DNA from: Bdellovibrionales bacterium GWA2_49_15
GTDB taxonomy: Bacteria > Bdellovibrionota > Bacteriovoracia > Bacteriovoracales > Bacteriovoracaceae
Reading direction: 5' to 3'
Assembly (NCBI GenBank): GCA_001769855.1
Contig: MEPP01000001.1
Location: 40,982-104,981, forward strand
Length of the DNA stretch: 64,000 bases
Shown here: positions 18,910 through 28,064 of the stretch, one piece after another
Position numbering within the stretch: the first letter of the stretch is position 1
Layout: each line of letters begins with the position of its first letter
Position numbers and translations under genes: made by a program
The notes under the pieces: model-generated
The model's input: the letters and a program-made list of their open reading frames with translations, nothing else
Database searches by the model: none
Told to the model about the DNA's origin: nothing

Positions 18910-19446
18910 TTAAGCGCTTGCTTTTGCGATTGATGAGGTGTCATGGTCTCCAGTCGCGGCCAGGACCGTGCTGGTTTCCATGTCCGTCAAAATCTTGTCG
19001 ATGTCGAGCAGGATTTCGACCTTATCCCCAACTTTCCCGATGCCGAGAATAAAGTTGGTGTCCACATTGGAGCCAAAGGAGGGCGGTGGTTCGATATTAC
19101 TTTGGACAATATCCAGCACCTCGGAAACCTCATCCACCAAAATGCCGATGGTGATGGCCGAGTCTTTCTCCGCAATCTGCACCACAATAATGCAGGTCTT
19201 CTCGGTATCGGCCATGGTGGGAAGGGCAAATTTCTCGCGCATATTGATGACTGGAATAAGTTTGCCGCGAAGATTAATAATTCCCCGGATAAACGTGGGC
19301 ATCTTGGGAACCTTGGTGATACTCATCATCCCGATGATCTCTTGAACCTTGAGAATTTCCAGGCCGTACTCCTCGGAGGCAAGTCTAAAGGTGAGATACT
19401 TTCCCGCCTTGGCCCGCGTCCTGGATAATTTGCTTGGTGCTTCCAC
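18910..19446 (-). CDS. cheW: Chemotaxis coupling protein CheW
   Basis: This 178-aa CheW links the receptor to CheA. The two SH3-like beta subdomains are visible with the phrases YLTFRLASEEYGLEI, KVPKMPTFIRGIINLRGK and PVINMREKF, ending with ILLDIDKIL. The chosen start is a GTG at 19446 with AAGGAG 8 bases upstream; this puts the first 20 codons inside the end of cheA (62-base overlap). The N-terminus of about 15 basic residues and the C-terminal tail of about 20 residues are longer than minimal CheW. The context, 20 bases before the receptor gene, is typical. Confidence 0.95.
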   Translation of the reverse strand: MEAPSKLSRTRAKAGKYLTFRLASEEYGLEILKVQEIIGMMSITKVPKMPTFIRGIINLRGKLIPVINMREKFALPTMADTEKTCIIVVQIAEKDSAITIGILVDEVSEVLDIVQSNIEPPPSFGSNVDTNFILGIGKVGDKVEILLDIDKILTDMETSTVLAATGDHDTSSIAKASA

Positions 19447-21532
19447 GTTGACTGACTCCTTGTTGGTGGTTGTTCTTTTCGATTAAATGTTGAAATAAAA
19501 GAGTGACATCTAAAATTAATCCTACCTGCCCATCGGGCATGATAGTGCCTCCGGAGATGCCCGGCACACTGCTTAGGACTCCCGTTAGGGGCTTGATTAC
19601 AAATTGCTGCTGGCGAATGATCTGATCGACCATCAGACCGATTTTTCGCCCCCCATCTTCGACGATCAGGATAATGGCCTCACAGGCCTGGGTAATGGCA
19701 TTACTGATGCGATAAAAGGTGCCCAGACGAAAAAGCGGGATGGACTCTCCGCTTAAGTTGAGCATCTCGGCCTGCCCGCCACTCACGGTGGAAATCTCCC
19801 GCCCGGTGGGACGAAAAGATCGAATGATCGAATAGGTCGGGATGACGTAGCGCTCGTTGCCCACCGTGATCACCATGCCCTCAATAATGGCAAGGGTGTT
19901 GGGAATTTTAATGGTAAAGGTCGAGCCGGCACCGGTGGTGCTATCAATTTCCACCTGCCCGTGAATTTCCTCGATATTTCGCCGGACCACATCCATGCCT
20001 ACACCGCGCCCTGAAACGTCGGTGACCTTTTCGGCGGTGGAAAATCCCGGATGAAAAATGAGGTCAAAGATTTCACTTTGAGAAAGGTGCTCCTCGGGCC
20101 CGACGATGCCTTTCTCACGGCCCTTGGCGAGGAGCTTTTCGGGATCAAGGCCGCGCCCGTCATCCTTTATTTCAATGCAGACGTTTCCACCCTTGTGAAA
20201 GGCGTGGAGGATGATGGTTCCCGCGGCCGCTTTACCGGCCCTTAAGCGATCGTCCTTGCTTTTCTCGATTCCATGGTCAATGGCATTTCGAACCATGTGG
20301 ACCAGGGGATCGCCAATTTTATCCGCGACATTCTTATCCAGCTCGGTGTCTTCCCCGGTCATTTCCAGGTTTATTTCCTTGTCCATTTTTTTGGATAGAT
20401 CGCGCACCAGCCGATTCATCTTTTTGAAGGTTTGGCGAATGGGAATCATGCGCAAAGACATCCCAATTTCCTGCAGGTTTCGGGTGATCTTCCCCATGCG
20501 ATCTAAATTTCTTCTGATGGGGCGTCCGGAGTGCATCTCGCCCAGCTCCTCCGACTGGGAGACCATGGTTTCGGAAATCACCAGCTCGCCGATACAGTCA
20601 ATCAGGCGGTCGAGCTTATCGGCATCCACCTTGATGCCTTCGCGAACCGCGCCCCCCGTGCTGGCGACGATCTTGGACTCTTCCTCGGTTTTCATCGGGG
20701 AGGACGCCACTATGGGCGTACCTTTCACCTTGCCGATAAATTCTTTTATTTCATTTTGATAGCTTTCAAGATGCTGGTAGTTTTTAGTTTTGACCTCGCC
20801 CACCATCCTTCGCATCAGGGCGGCGCCATCGAGACAGATTGAACTTTTGTCCGGGGCGAGTCCGGCCTTAGCGGCGCGCATCTCATCCAAAATACTCTCC
20901 ACGATATGAGCGACCTGTTCGAGATCCTTGAACCCCATGATACTGGAGCCGCTCTTCATGGTATGAAAGCCGCGAAAGACCGCATCGATGAGCGCATGAT
21001 CTTCGGGGTGGTGCTCAAGCCCGAGCAAGCTGGCATCAATGGAATCCATCTGGTCATTGGCATCGGAAAGAAAATCTTCCAGAAGTTTGTCATCAATTTC
21101 CATGATGATTGGCGCTGCGGCCTCAATCTTCGGGGCCCCGGCCTCAATAAAACCTTTGAGCTCGGCGGTAATTTCCGAATAATCAAACTTGCCGGTATTA
21201 TTTTTTTTGAGAGCATCCACCGTTTTCACGACGGCATCGCAGGCCTTGAGCAGGACCTCGAGAACCTGCGCACCGGTGGATGTTTTTCCGGTGCGAATAT
21301 TGCTCAGCAGGTTCTCAGTGGTATGACACAGTTTCGAAAGGTCATCAAACCCCACCGCCGATGCCGTCCCCTTGATATTGTGAAAGAGACGAAAGACCTT
21401 TTCCAGCTCCTCTTTATCGGCAGGATCATTTTCTAGATGCATGAAGCTCTCTTCGATCATCACCAGAAGGTCCGATGCCTCCTGTAAAAAACTTTCCTGA
21501 AGCTCAATAAGAAATGATTCTTCATCCGTCAT
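19385..21532 (-). CDS. cheA: Chemotaxis histidine kinase CheA with two Hpt domains
   Basis: This 715-aa CheA autophosphorylates under receptor control and passes phosphate to CheY and CheB. Two phosphotransfer domains are visible, with H51 (FHNIKGTASAVG) and H190 (FHTMKSGSSIMG). Then come a dimerisation segment (about 310-375), the ATP domain with N-box NAIDHGIEKS, G1 box DDGRGLD and GRGVGMDVVRRN, and a C-terminal CheW-like regulatory domain. A canonical CheA has one Hpt; the duplicate Hpt at 145-255 is unusual but known. No CheY/CheB-binding P2 domain is obvious. It is the first gene of the operon, with 151 bases of upstream DNA before the Wzz-like gene. Confidence 0.96.
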   Translation of the reverse strand: MTDEESFLIELQESFLQEASDLLVMIEESFMHLENDPADKEELEKVFRLFHNIKGTASAVGFDDLSKLCHTTENLLSNIRTGKTSTGAQVLEVLLKACDAVVKTVDALKKNNTGKFDYSEITAELKGFIEAGAPKIEAAAPIIMEIDDKLLEDFLSDANDQMDSIDASLLGLEHHPEDHALIDAVFRGFHTMKSGSSIMGFKDLEQVAHIVESILDEMRAAKAGLAPDKSSICLDGAALMRRMVGEVKTKNYQHLESYQNEIKEFIGKVKGTPIVASSPMKTEEESKIVASTGGAVREGIKVDADKLDRLIDCIGELVISETMVSQSEELGEMHSGRPIRRNLDRMGKITRNLQEIGMSLRMIPIRQTFKKMNRLVRDLSKKMDKEINLEMTGEDTELDKNVADKIGDPLVHMVRNAIDHGIEKSKDDRLRAGKAAAGTIILHAFHKGGNVCIEIKDDGRGLDPEKLLAKGREKGIVGPEEHLSQSEIFDLIFHPGFSTAEKVTDVSGRGVGMDVVRRNIEEIHGQVEIDSTTGAGSTFTIKIPNTLAIIEGMVITVGNERYVIPTYSIIRSFRPTGREISTVSGGQAEMLNLSGESIPLFRLGTFYRISNAITQACEAIILIVEDGGRKIGLMVDQIIRQQQFVIKPLTGVLSSVPGISGGTIMPDGQVGLILDVTLLFQHLIEKNNHQQGVSQRGSTKQIIQDAGQGGKVSHL

Positions 21533-21683
21533 TTATTTCGTTTCCATATTTTTTTCGCCAAAACTATCTCGTTTATTCTCGGAGATGCCCGAATGCGGTT
21601 CAATAGGTAGTAATACGTAGGAAGGATTCGCTGCGGAGGCAACTACGCGATACTCAATCAAAGAAGATTATTTTAGCATGACA

Positions 21684-23204
21684 TTATTTATCAAATTCCG
21701 GAACGATGCCCAGAACTTCGAGGCCTTCAAAGTTGCGCTCAAGTTCAATTTCATTAAAAACTCGGGAGTCCAAAAGATAGCGGACGATCAGAACGACGAA
21801 CATGACGAATAAAGACAAGAGGAGGGAAAACAATCCGATTTTTTCTTTCTCCGCCCTTTTAAAATAAATCTCTCCCGACGGTAGCTGATCAAAAACCAAA
21901 TCGGAGACGATGGTGGACTCAAGCATCTCAATTTGCACCAGCTTGGCCTCCAGCAGTTTGAAGTACTCCAAGACCGGCCTCATCTGCTCCAGCTTCTGTT
22001 CCAGCTCGTGTTTTTTGCTCACAAGTTCATTTTTTTCCGCCGCCATGAGTTCGCTTTTCGCTTTCAAATTCATCAGCTCTTTTTTGGCCACCATGTAGTC
22101 GAAGAAAGTAAAGTTTGCGGCCTTGTCTTTTTCCTCGACAAATTTATCGGCATTAATCACCGAGCGTTTTTCCGCCGGCAGTTTCTTGAGCTGCTCTTTT
22201 TTGACCTTCAGATCAAAAGTTAGCTGCTCAAGCACGACGCGATCTGAGGGCCCCAATGATTCCTTATTCATCTCCAGAGCATGAATATCCTGGGCCATCT
22301 GCTTTATCTTATTTTTTAGACTTTCTTGCTGATTGAATCTTTCACGATCATTTTCGCTTTTCCCCCCCTGAATTGTCCGCTCCGTTTGTTGCAGCGTGAT
22401 CTCCATGCGATTGACTTCAAACTGCTTGCTCTGATACATGGCGCTCATGGAAAGAAGTCCCTGTTCGAGCCCCTCAAGCTTGGCGGTGATCACCTTGTTC
22501 TCGGCCGAAAGTCCGGCAAAGTTTGTACTTTTTAACTCTTCACTCTTTTTTTCGATCAGTTCGTTGGTCATCTTTCGCTGTTCGCTAAACTGATGGCGCA
22601 TGTTCTCAATTCGCGATGCCACAATAACATCGCTGGCAATGTTGAGGAGCAGATGGGAGGTAAACGAATCCAGGGCCTTGACATCTACATAAAATTTATT
22701 CTTAACCAGATTGTGCTGCCTGATGCTGATCAAATCCGGCAAAATTTTGCTGACTTCCTCAATCTGGCACTTTTGATCATCCCGGCACTCGGAGAAAAGC
22801 TCCTTGGTCGACAGTAATCTCTTGGCCTCAAAGCTATTTAGGTTGAGCTTGGGATAACCGGGATGCCTGACCAGGGCGGCGGCCACCACATGCAAAAAAT
22901 CCAGCGATTTTGCCATCTCGACAATCTCTTGGGGCGACAGAGTATCGTTGGTTTCGCCCAGCACTTTGGAAAGGGCGTTATTAGGTGAGCTGGAATCGTT
23001 GCTTACGCTCCTAAAACCTATGCTCAAAGTCGAGATAAGATTTTGGGTAAAATAGAAATAGAACGCCAGGACCACGCCTAAAAGCGGAATCCCCAGACTG
23101 ATATACCGATATCGTCGAAGCAGTAGCCACAAAAAGGGGAAGTTCAAAATGGTGGTCTCATCCAGAATGACGCTTAACTTTTTCAAGCGAACCACCCCTG
23201 CCAC
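21684..23204 (-). CDS. Wzz/GumC-type polysaccharide chain-length (co-polymerase) protein
   Basis: This 506-aa inner-membrane protein has an N-terminal TM at about 38-55 (YISLGIPLLGVVLAFYFYFT), a long periplasmic region dominated by coiled coil (about 210-440, rich in K, E, L and Q) and a C-terminal TM near 458-478 (LLLSLFVMFVVLIVRYLL) with a short cytosolic tail. That layout is the PCP/Wzz-GNVR type that controls polysaccharide length or export. Its start overlaps the upstream BY-kinase-like gene by 22 bases, the standard pairing. No polymerase or glycosyltransferase is adjacent; the Pel locus is about 33 kb away, so the polysaccharide it serves is unknown. Confidence 0.78.
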   Translation of the reverse strand: MAGVVRLKKLSVILDETTILNFPFLWLLLRRYRYISLGIPLLGVVLAFYFYFTQNLISTLSIGFRSVSNDSSSPNNALSKVLGETNDTLSPQEIVEMAKSLDFLHVVAAALVRHPGYPKLNLNSFEAKRLLSTKELFSECRDDQKCQIEEVSKILPDLISIRQHNLVKNKFYVDVKALDSFTSHLLLNIASDVIVASRIENMRHQFSEQRKMTNELIEKKSEELKSTNFAGLSAENKVITAKLEGLEQGLLSMSAMYQSKQFEVNRMEITLQQTERTIQGGKSENDRERFNQQESLKNKIKQMAQDIHALEMNKESLGPSDRVVLEQLTFDLKVKKEQLKKLPAEKRSVINADKFVEEKDKAANFTFFDYMVAKKELMNLKAKSELMAAEKNELVSKKHELEQKLEQMRPVLEYFKLLEAKLVQIEMLESTIVSDLVFDQLPSGEIYFKRAEKEKIGLFSLLLSLFVMFVVLIVRYLLDSRVFNEIELERNFEGLEVLGIVPEFDK

Positions 23205-23854
23205 CAGCGACTTTTTTTGGCGGCAATCTTCGGCGTCTCCAGGAGAAATCCTTTAAGCGGTATTCCATATCCTTCAAAAAAAGAATGAACCCGCTCAATG
23301 TCTTCCTTGCGCGTATGTCCTTTGGCCACGATGATGGACAGGCCCTCGAAGCAGCTGATGATGGCATCATAGTCCTCGCGGGCGCTGTGAATTTTATGGA
23401 GCTCCGGCACATCCCAAAACACCAGGTCAAATTGCGCTATCAGGGCCTTAAGGGTCTGAGGAAAATCGCTCTCAGGCACATAGGCTTGATCAATCAGATC
23501 TTCTAAATCAATAAAGCTAAAATGCCCATGAAATCGGTGCACCGCAATCTTGCCTTGGCCATTGTTGAGCTCCATTTCCGTGGCAGAACTTGCCTGGACG
23601 ATAGTTTTAAAAGGTCCCAGGAATAGATTGTCGGAAATAATACCAATTTTAAGATCGAGCTGGTGATCAAAGAAGCTGGCGAGACCCAGAATGGTCTTCT
23701 GCTGGGAGGCCGGCTGGCCCAGGGACGTGATAGCAAAGGACTTCACGCCTTTTTTGAAATCCTCCAGATAGCTCCCCCCCACGCGAAAAAGCTCCGAGTG
23801 ATTGGCCACCTTGTAAAAAAACGAGTTCCTCTGTGTATCTAGAGCATGGGTCAT
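23183..23854 (-). CDS. BY-kinase-like/MinD-type ATPase with degenerate Walker A
   Basis: This 223-aa cytosolic protein resembles the ATPase domain of bacterial tyrosine kinases (CpsD/Wzc C-terminal) that pair with Wzz-type proteins. A Walker B-like strand is clear (FDLVFWDVPEL), and the overall order of strands fits. The Walker A position reads G-Q-P-A-S-Q-Q-K-T, keeping K and T but replacing the second loop glycine, and no tyrosine cluster is present at the C-terminus (KSRWWQGWFA). Catalysis is therefore doubtful. ATG 23854 is chosen because GGAG precedes it by 5 bases; a longer start at 23887 lacks one. It is coupled to the Wzz-like gene. Confidence 0.6.
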   Translation of the reverse strand: MTHALDTQRNSFFYKVANHSELFRVGGSYLEDFKKGVKSFAITSLGQPASQQKTILGLASFFDHQLDLKIGIISDNLFLGPFKTIVQASSATEMELNNGQGKIAVHRFHGHFSFIDLEDLIDQAYVPESDFPQTLKALIAQFDLVFWDVPELHKIHSAREDYDAIISCFEGLSIIVAKGHTRKEDIERVHSFFEGYGIPLKGFLLETPKIAAKKSRWWQGWFA

Positions 23855-23948
23855 AATTCTCCAGTCCCAACATGCTGCGCTAAACATATTTTCGACGGAT
23901 GCCTCAAGCTCGACAATGGGTAAAAATACCTGTGAAATTTATGCCGCC

Positions 23949-24473
23949 TTAGAGATTCCTGATCTTCCTCAGGCAAACGAGCTTTTCGGTGATTTTTCGG
24001 AGACCTAGAAGACTTTGCATCTCCTCTGACTGTAACTCTTTCACGGTGCGCTCTTGCTTTAAAATTTCTTCAATCAGCCGGTCATTCTCAACTTCCAGGC
24101 TTCGGGAAACAATGGCACGTCTGAGAGTTGCCTGCAAAGCGACCTCATCAAAAGGCTTTTCGATAATATCAAAGGCCCCAAATCTTAGGGCGTGGATGGC
24201 GCTATGCTTGTCGGCAAATCCGGTAATAATAAGAACCGGCATATGATAATTTTCCTGTCGCAGGATTTGCAGAAATTCCATCCCGCCCATACGAGGCATT
24301 TTAATATCTGAGAAAATAATGTCGATGCGTTTCTCGCGCACAATATCGAGGGCGCTGAGGCCATCTCCCGCCTGATAAATTTCAGCAAAGCTATCTTGCA
24401 CGGTGGAAATTATGAGATTGCGCAGCTCCTCCTCATCATCCACCACCAGCAAATTTAAGTTATGAATACTCAT
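23949..24473 (-). CDS. Response regulator with receiver domain
   Basis: This 174-aa protein has an N-terminal receiver with D12-D13, phosphoacceptor D56 (IIFSDIKMPRMGG), ITGFAD and the lysine in IIEKPFD. From about residue 125 it continues as a charged helix or coiled coil (LEEILKQERTVKELQSEEMQ) and then a basic end, with no known output domain. It is divergent from the PAS kinase gene, with 79 bases to the kinase ATG. It resembles small regulators that act by protein-protein contact. The partner kinase is unknown; the divergent kinase is only a neighbour. Confidence 0.85.
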   Translation of the reverse strand: MSIHNLNLLVVDDEEELRNLIISTVQDSFAEIYQAGDGLSALDIVREKRIDIIFSDIKMPRMGGMEFLQILRQENYHMPVLIITGFADKHSAIHALRFGAFDIIEKPFDEVALQATLRRAIVSRSLEVENDRLIEEILKQERTVKELQSEEMQSLLGLRKITEKLVCLRKIRNL

Positions 24474-24552
24474 CTTGGTTATCTTGTCTCAGGGTAAGCT
24501 CAGAGTCAAATGTTGCGCTGTTCATAGATTCACGTTACACTTTTGCCCATCC

Positions 24553-26313
24553 ATGGAAACCATTGCGACAGGCTCCCAAAATGAATCTGAGCTCATTGAA
24601 GCCGAGCTGAAGGGCCTCATGCCCTCGAAGGCCATGGTCTTTTATTGCTGCCAGGGCCACGGTGATTTTCCGACAACCTTTATCAGTTCAAATGTCTGGC
24701 ATCTTTTTGGATATCACCCCGAAGAATTCATGACCGACGCCAACTTTCGGGTAAAGCACCTCCATCCCGAAGATCAGGCTCGAGTCATCTCTCAGTTGAA
24801 ACGAGTTTTTCGCGAAAACACCCACTCCATCGAGTATCGCCTGCGCAGAAAGGACGGCACCTTCCGATGGATTCGTGATGAGTTTCACATTCTCAAGAAT
24901 GATTTAGGACGGCCCCAGGAATTTATCGGTTTCTGGCTTGATATTACCGAACGCGTCCAGGCCGAGAAGCGGCTTCGGGAAAATAAGAAGGCCCTGCGAA
25001 CCTTGACCACCTCTGCCCAAGAAGCAGTTTTTATGATGGGTGATGATGGCAATATCTCCTTTTGGAACTCTGCCGCCGAAAAACTTTTTGGCCGTACAGC
25101 GGAGGAGGCCATCGGACAAGATGCCCGCAAATTTATCTCGTCTTCACGTTTTTTTGAGCTGCCCAGTAAAATGCCGCGCAAAGAAACCTTCGAGATCGAC
25201 GGCCAGAGAAAAGACGGTTCGCCTTTTCCCATGGAGATCTCCCTTTCAAGCATCCGCGTTGATGATCGCTGGCAGACCATGAGCGTGGTGCGGGACATTT
25301 CCGAACGGCGGCACAGCGAGGAAAAAATTATTCAGGTCAGAGATGAGTTTGATACCTTTTTCAAACTTCTTCCCGACCTGGCCTGTATTCTTTCCATCGA
25401 CGGCCACCTTAAACGGGTGGGGGCCAACTGGGAAAAAGAGCTGGGATACTCCACCGATGAGTTACTGATTCGACCATTTGCGGATTTTATTCATGCCGAT
25501 GATCTGGCGGGGACCCTGAGTTCCATCGAAAGCGAGCTCATCGGCACTCCCCACAAAACCCTGGTTAATCGCATCCTATGCAAGAACGGCGAGATCAAAT
25601 GGTTTGATTGGAAGTTAACGGTGGCCAAGGACCGCAAGCTGCTCTTTGCTGTTGGAAGGGACATCACACAGCAAAAACTTTTGAAAGATACCTTGCAACA
25701 GTACGCCGGTGCGGTGGTCGAGGCGCAGGAAGTTGAACGCCGCCGCATCTCCCAAGAGCTGCACGATGGAGTCATTCAGCTTCTGGGGGTGACACTGCAC
25801 CGCCTGCGCGGCGAACCCACAGATCATGCCTCGGCGCAAATCCCGCAGGAACTTCTGGTGAAAGCGATTGATGAGGTTCGCCGAATTTCTCACAGCCTGC
25901 GCTCCAATATCCTGGATGACCTTGGCCTGTCCGCCGCTCTTCGCTCGCTATGCCACGATTTTGAGCTGCGCACGAAAAAGGCGGTCAAGGTACAACTTGA
26001 AGACCTCACCATTCCGATGGATAACAAGGTGGATCTGGCCATTTATCGCATCACTCAGGAAGCCCTGACCAATATTGAAAAACACTCTGACGCCGCACTG
26101 ATCGAGGTTCGACTATGGACGGACAGCTCATCTTTGCATTTGGAGATCGAGGACAATGGCCGGGGCTTTCAGCTCAGCAAGGGCCAAGGTCTGGGACTTC
26201 TTCACATGCGCGAGAGGGCCCTTTCAGTCGGCGGAGCGACCCTCATAAAATCCATTCCCAGAAAGGGCACCAAGATTCTGGTGACCATCCCCTTTAGATC
26301 GGAAGGTGCGTAA
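24553..26313 (+). CDS. PAS-domain sensor histidine kinase of the HisKA_3 (NarX) type
   Basis: This 586-aa kinase has no transmembrane segment, so it should sense an intracellular signal. Three PAS/PAC domains are visible (about 25-140, 150-265 and 280-395), each ending with a PAC phrase such as IEYRLRRKDGTFRWIRDEF. A HisKA_3 dimerisation domain follows with H404 in ISQELHDGVIQLLG, then a HATPase with ITQEALTNIEKHS, EDNGRGF and GLGLLHMRERA. ATG 24553 is preferred over a TTG at 24475 because the extra 26 residues do not resemble protein domains, though no good ribosome-binding site is seen. It overlaps the NarL-type regulator by one base, so the two form a cognate pair. Confidence 0.9.
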   Translation: METIATGSQNESELIEAELKGLMPSKAMVFYCCQGHGDFPTTFISSNVWHLFGYHPEEFMTDANFRVKHLHPEDQARVISQLKRVFRENTHSIEYRLRRKDGTFRWIRDEFHILKNDLGRPQEFIGFWLDITERVQAEKRLRENKKALRTLTTSAQEAVFMMGDDGNISFWNSAAEKLFGRTAEEAIGQDARKFISSSRFFELPSKMPRKETFEIDGQRKDGSPFPMEISLSSIRVDDRWQTMSVVRDISERRHSEEKIIQVRDEFDTFFKLLPDLACILSIDGHLKRVGANWEKELGYSTDELLIRPFADFIHADDLAGTLSSIESELIGTPHKTLVNRILCKNGEIKWFDWKLTVAKDRKLLFAVGRDITQQKLLKDTLQQYAGAVVEAQEVERRRISQELHDGVIQLLGVTLHRLRGEPTDHASAQIPQELLVKAIDEVRRISHSLRSNILDDLGLSAALRSLCHDFELRTKKAVKVQLEDLTIPMDNKVDLAIYRITQEALTNIEKHSDAALIEVRLWTDSSSLHLEIEDNGRGFQLSKGQGLGLLHMRERALSVGGATLIKSIPRKGTKILVTIPFRSEGA

Positions 26314-26972
26314 TGGCCCAAAACGGCATTCGAGTTTTACTGGTTGATGATCATCCCCTTTTTCGTGAGGGTATCAAGGCAAGCCTGACCAATCGCCCTG
26401 ATTTTGAGGTGGTGGGCGAAGCCAGTGACGGCCTGGAGGCCATTGCCCAGACGGCTGCCCTAAAACCTGATGTCATTCTTCTGGATGTCAGCTTACCTAA
26501 GCTGAACGGGCTTGAGGCCGCCAAGATCCTGCGGCAGAACCATCCCGAAAGTGAGATTTTAGTTCTCACCATGCATAATCAATACGAGTACGTCGAGCGC
26601 TTCCTCTCTCTCGGCGTCAAAGGGTATATGGTGAAAGATGCTCCCCCTGACGAGATCCGGACGGCCATCCAAAAGATTTTTGAAAAACAGATTTATGTTG
26701 ATTCGCGGATCGTTCTTCCCAGTCCCATTGACCAGAAGGTTGCGGCAGAGAACCTGGAAACGCGAAGCCGTCTTGCGACTCTCTCGGAACGGGAAAAGGA
26801 AATCTTGCATCTCATCACTAAGCTATCCCGCAATAAGGACATCGCCACTCATCTTGGAATCAGTGTACGCACGGTGGAAAAACATCGCACCCAGATCATG
26901 AAGAAACTCAAAATTGACAACGTGGCGGGGCTCACCCGCTGTGTCCTGGCGACAAACGTGAAGATTCCTTAG
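26313..26972 (+). CDS. NarL/FixJ-family response regulator with LuxR HTH
   Basis: This 219-aa transcription regulator has a receiver domain with D12-D13, phosphoacceptor D58 (VILLDVSLPKLNG) and lysine in VKDAPPDE. The C-terminal LuxR-type HTH begins LSEREKEILHLITKL and includes DIATHLGISVRTVEKHR. Its start codon shares one base with the stop of the PAS kinase (TAATG), a clear sign of translational coupling to its kinase. It should activate or repress targets when phosphorylated; targets are unknown. Confidence 0.93.
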   Translation: MAQNGIRVLLVDDHPLFREGIKASLTNRPDFEVVGEASDGLEAIAQTAALKPDVILLDVSLPKLNGLEAAKILRQNHPESEILVLTMHNQYEYVERFLSLGVKGYMVKDAPPDEIRTAIQKIFEKQIYVDSRIVLPSPIDQKVAAENLETRSRLATLSEREKEILHLITKLSRNKDIATHLGISVRTVEKHRTQIMKKLKIDNVAGLTRCVLATNVKIP

Positions 26973-26992
26973 CCTCCCTCCTGGACGCAAAG

Positions 26993-27352
26993 CTATTTGA
27001 GAGCGTTGATGTTGTCCACCAGAGTGGAAATCCGAAAAGGTTTGTCCACGACCAAGGTAGCGCCAAGATTGATGAGATGCTCATGGGACAAGTTGGAAGA
27101 GCCGGTGCACATAAAAACATAGGGGCGGTTAACTTTCACAGCAACGATACTGGCCAACAAGCTCAGCCCATCACCGTTCGGCATATGCAGATCGGCGATC
27201 ACAAGATCAAATTGTTCCCGAGCGAGAAGTTGCTCGGCACTGTTGCCCGATCCCGCCAGCCGAACATGAAAGCCTTCCGACTCTAAGGCATCTCCGATCA
27301 GCTCTTGCATTTCCAGCTCATCATCGACAAATAAGATTTTTTTGATTGCCAC
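26993..27352 (-). CDS. Single-domain response regulator
   Basis: This 119-aa receiver domain has D10-D11, phosphoacceptor D54 (LVIADLHMPNGDG), the conserved serine-containing CTGSSN and a lysine in VVDKPFR. There is no output domain, so it probably acts by protein contact or as a phosphate shuttle. It is convergent with the NarL-type gene, 20 bases away, and lies downstream of the small kinase-like gene and another receiver gene on the minus strand, with which it may be cotranscribed across a 46-base gap. Confidence 0.88.
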   Translation of the reverse strand: MAIKKILFVDDELEMQELIGDALESEGFHVRLAGSGNSAEQLLAREQFDLVIADLHMPNGDGLSLLASIVAVKVNRPYVFMCTGSSNLSHEHLINLGATLVVDKPFRISTLVDNINALK

Positions 27353-27398
27353 GTATCTCCTCCATGAGATGATACGAGTCTAATCTGAATAAGTAATA

Positions 27399-28064
27399 TT
27401 AATCAATGGGTAAAATTACGATAAAACGTAAGTACCCGTATTCATCATTGATATTTAAAGTCCATCCGCATTTCTGAGCAATTCGGTACGCTACACTGGC
27501 CTCGACTCCCCAGAGTTCTTCTGACGGCACCGTCAGAAAGGGTTTCAAAACTTTGTTACTCTCCTCTGGCGAGAGAATAAAATTCTCGCTACTGAGGGTG
27601 AAAACCAGCTGTTTTTCAAAAGCCTCAAATGCCAAGGTGGTAGATTGACCTCGAAGATAACGAAAAAGAAAAGTAAAGAGCGCCGTGAGGTGCCAAGCAT
27701 CGCCATGAAACATCTGGGTGGTTGAAAGCTCACCTGTTTTTAGCTCAAGGGGTGCAAGTTCCAGGGCCTTGTCGATGATCCCTTTGATGCTGGCCTTTTG
27801 CACTTGCTTACGATCGGTCACGCCGCTCAGGCGGGACATCCCGGAGATAATGGAATCAAATCGACACAAGTCATTTTTAAAGGAGGCAAGAAGCTTGGAG
27901 ACGCGCTCGGCATCATCGAGGCCGCCGTTTTTTGACAGAAGCTCAAGCTGGCCTACCCGCAATCCCAAAATCGCCACGACATTACTGATCTCATGGCTTA
28001 ACACGCCCACAGTTTGTGAAAGCATCAGTAATTTCAGAGAGTCTTCTTGTGATGAGGGATTCAT
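27399..28064 (-). CDS. Small histidine-kinase-like protein with degenerate ATPase
   Basis: This 221-aa soluble protein has a HisKA-like helix with H24 in VLSHEISNVVAI, the usual H-box form (S/A-H-E-I-x-N). The following region folds like a HATPase in length and in its end (SVAYRIAQKCGWTLNI then FIVILP), with a possible F-box KVLKPFLTV. However the N-box, the D-x-G-x-G G1 box and the glycine-rich lid are not recognisable. It overlaps the response-regulator gene at 28435 by one base. It may be a phosphotransfer or phosphatase partner and not an active kinase; that is inference. Confidence 0.65.
   Translation of the reverse strand: MNPSSQEDSLKLLMLSQTVGVLSHEISNVVAILGLRVGQLELLSKNGGLDDAERVSKLLASFKNDLCRFDSIISGMSRLSGVTDRKQVQKASIKGIIDKALELAPLELKTGELSTTQMFHGDAWHLTALFTFLFRYLRGQSTTLAFEAFEKQLVFTLSSENFILSPEESNKVLKPFLTVPSEELWGVEASVAYRIAQKCGWTLNINDEYGYLRFIVILPID

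Noticed and set aside
18943..19428. Open frame of 161 codons on the plus strand over cheW
   Set aside because: It is an antisense shadow of cheW; cheW has clear family motifs, and this frame has none.
21533..21683. Possible sigma-28 promoter upstream of cheA (TAAA and GCGAAAA)
   Set aside because: The spacing does not fit the FliA consensus, so no call was made.
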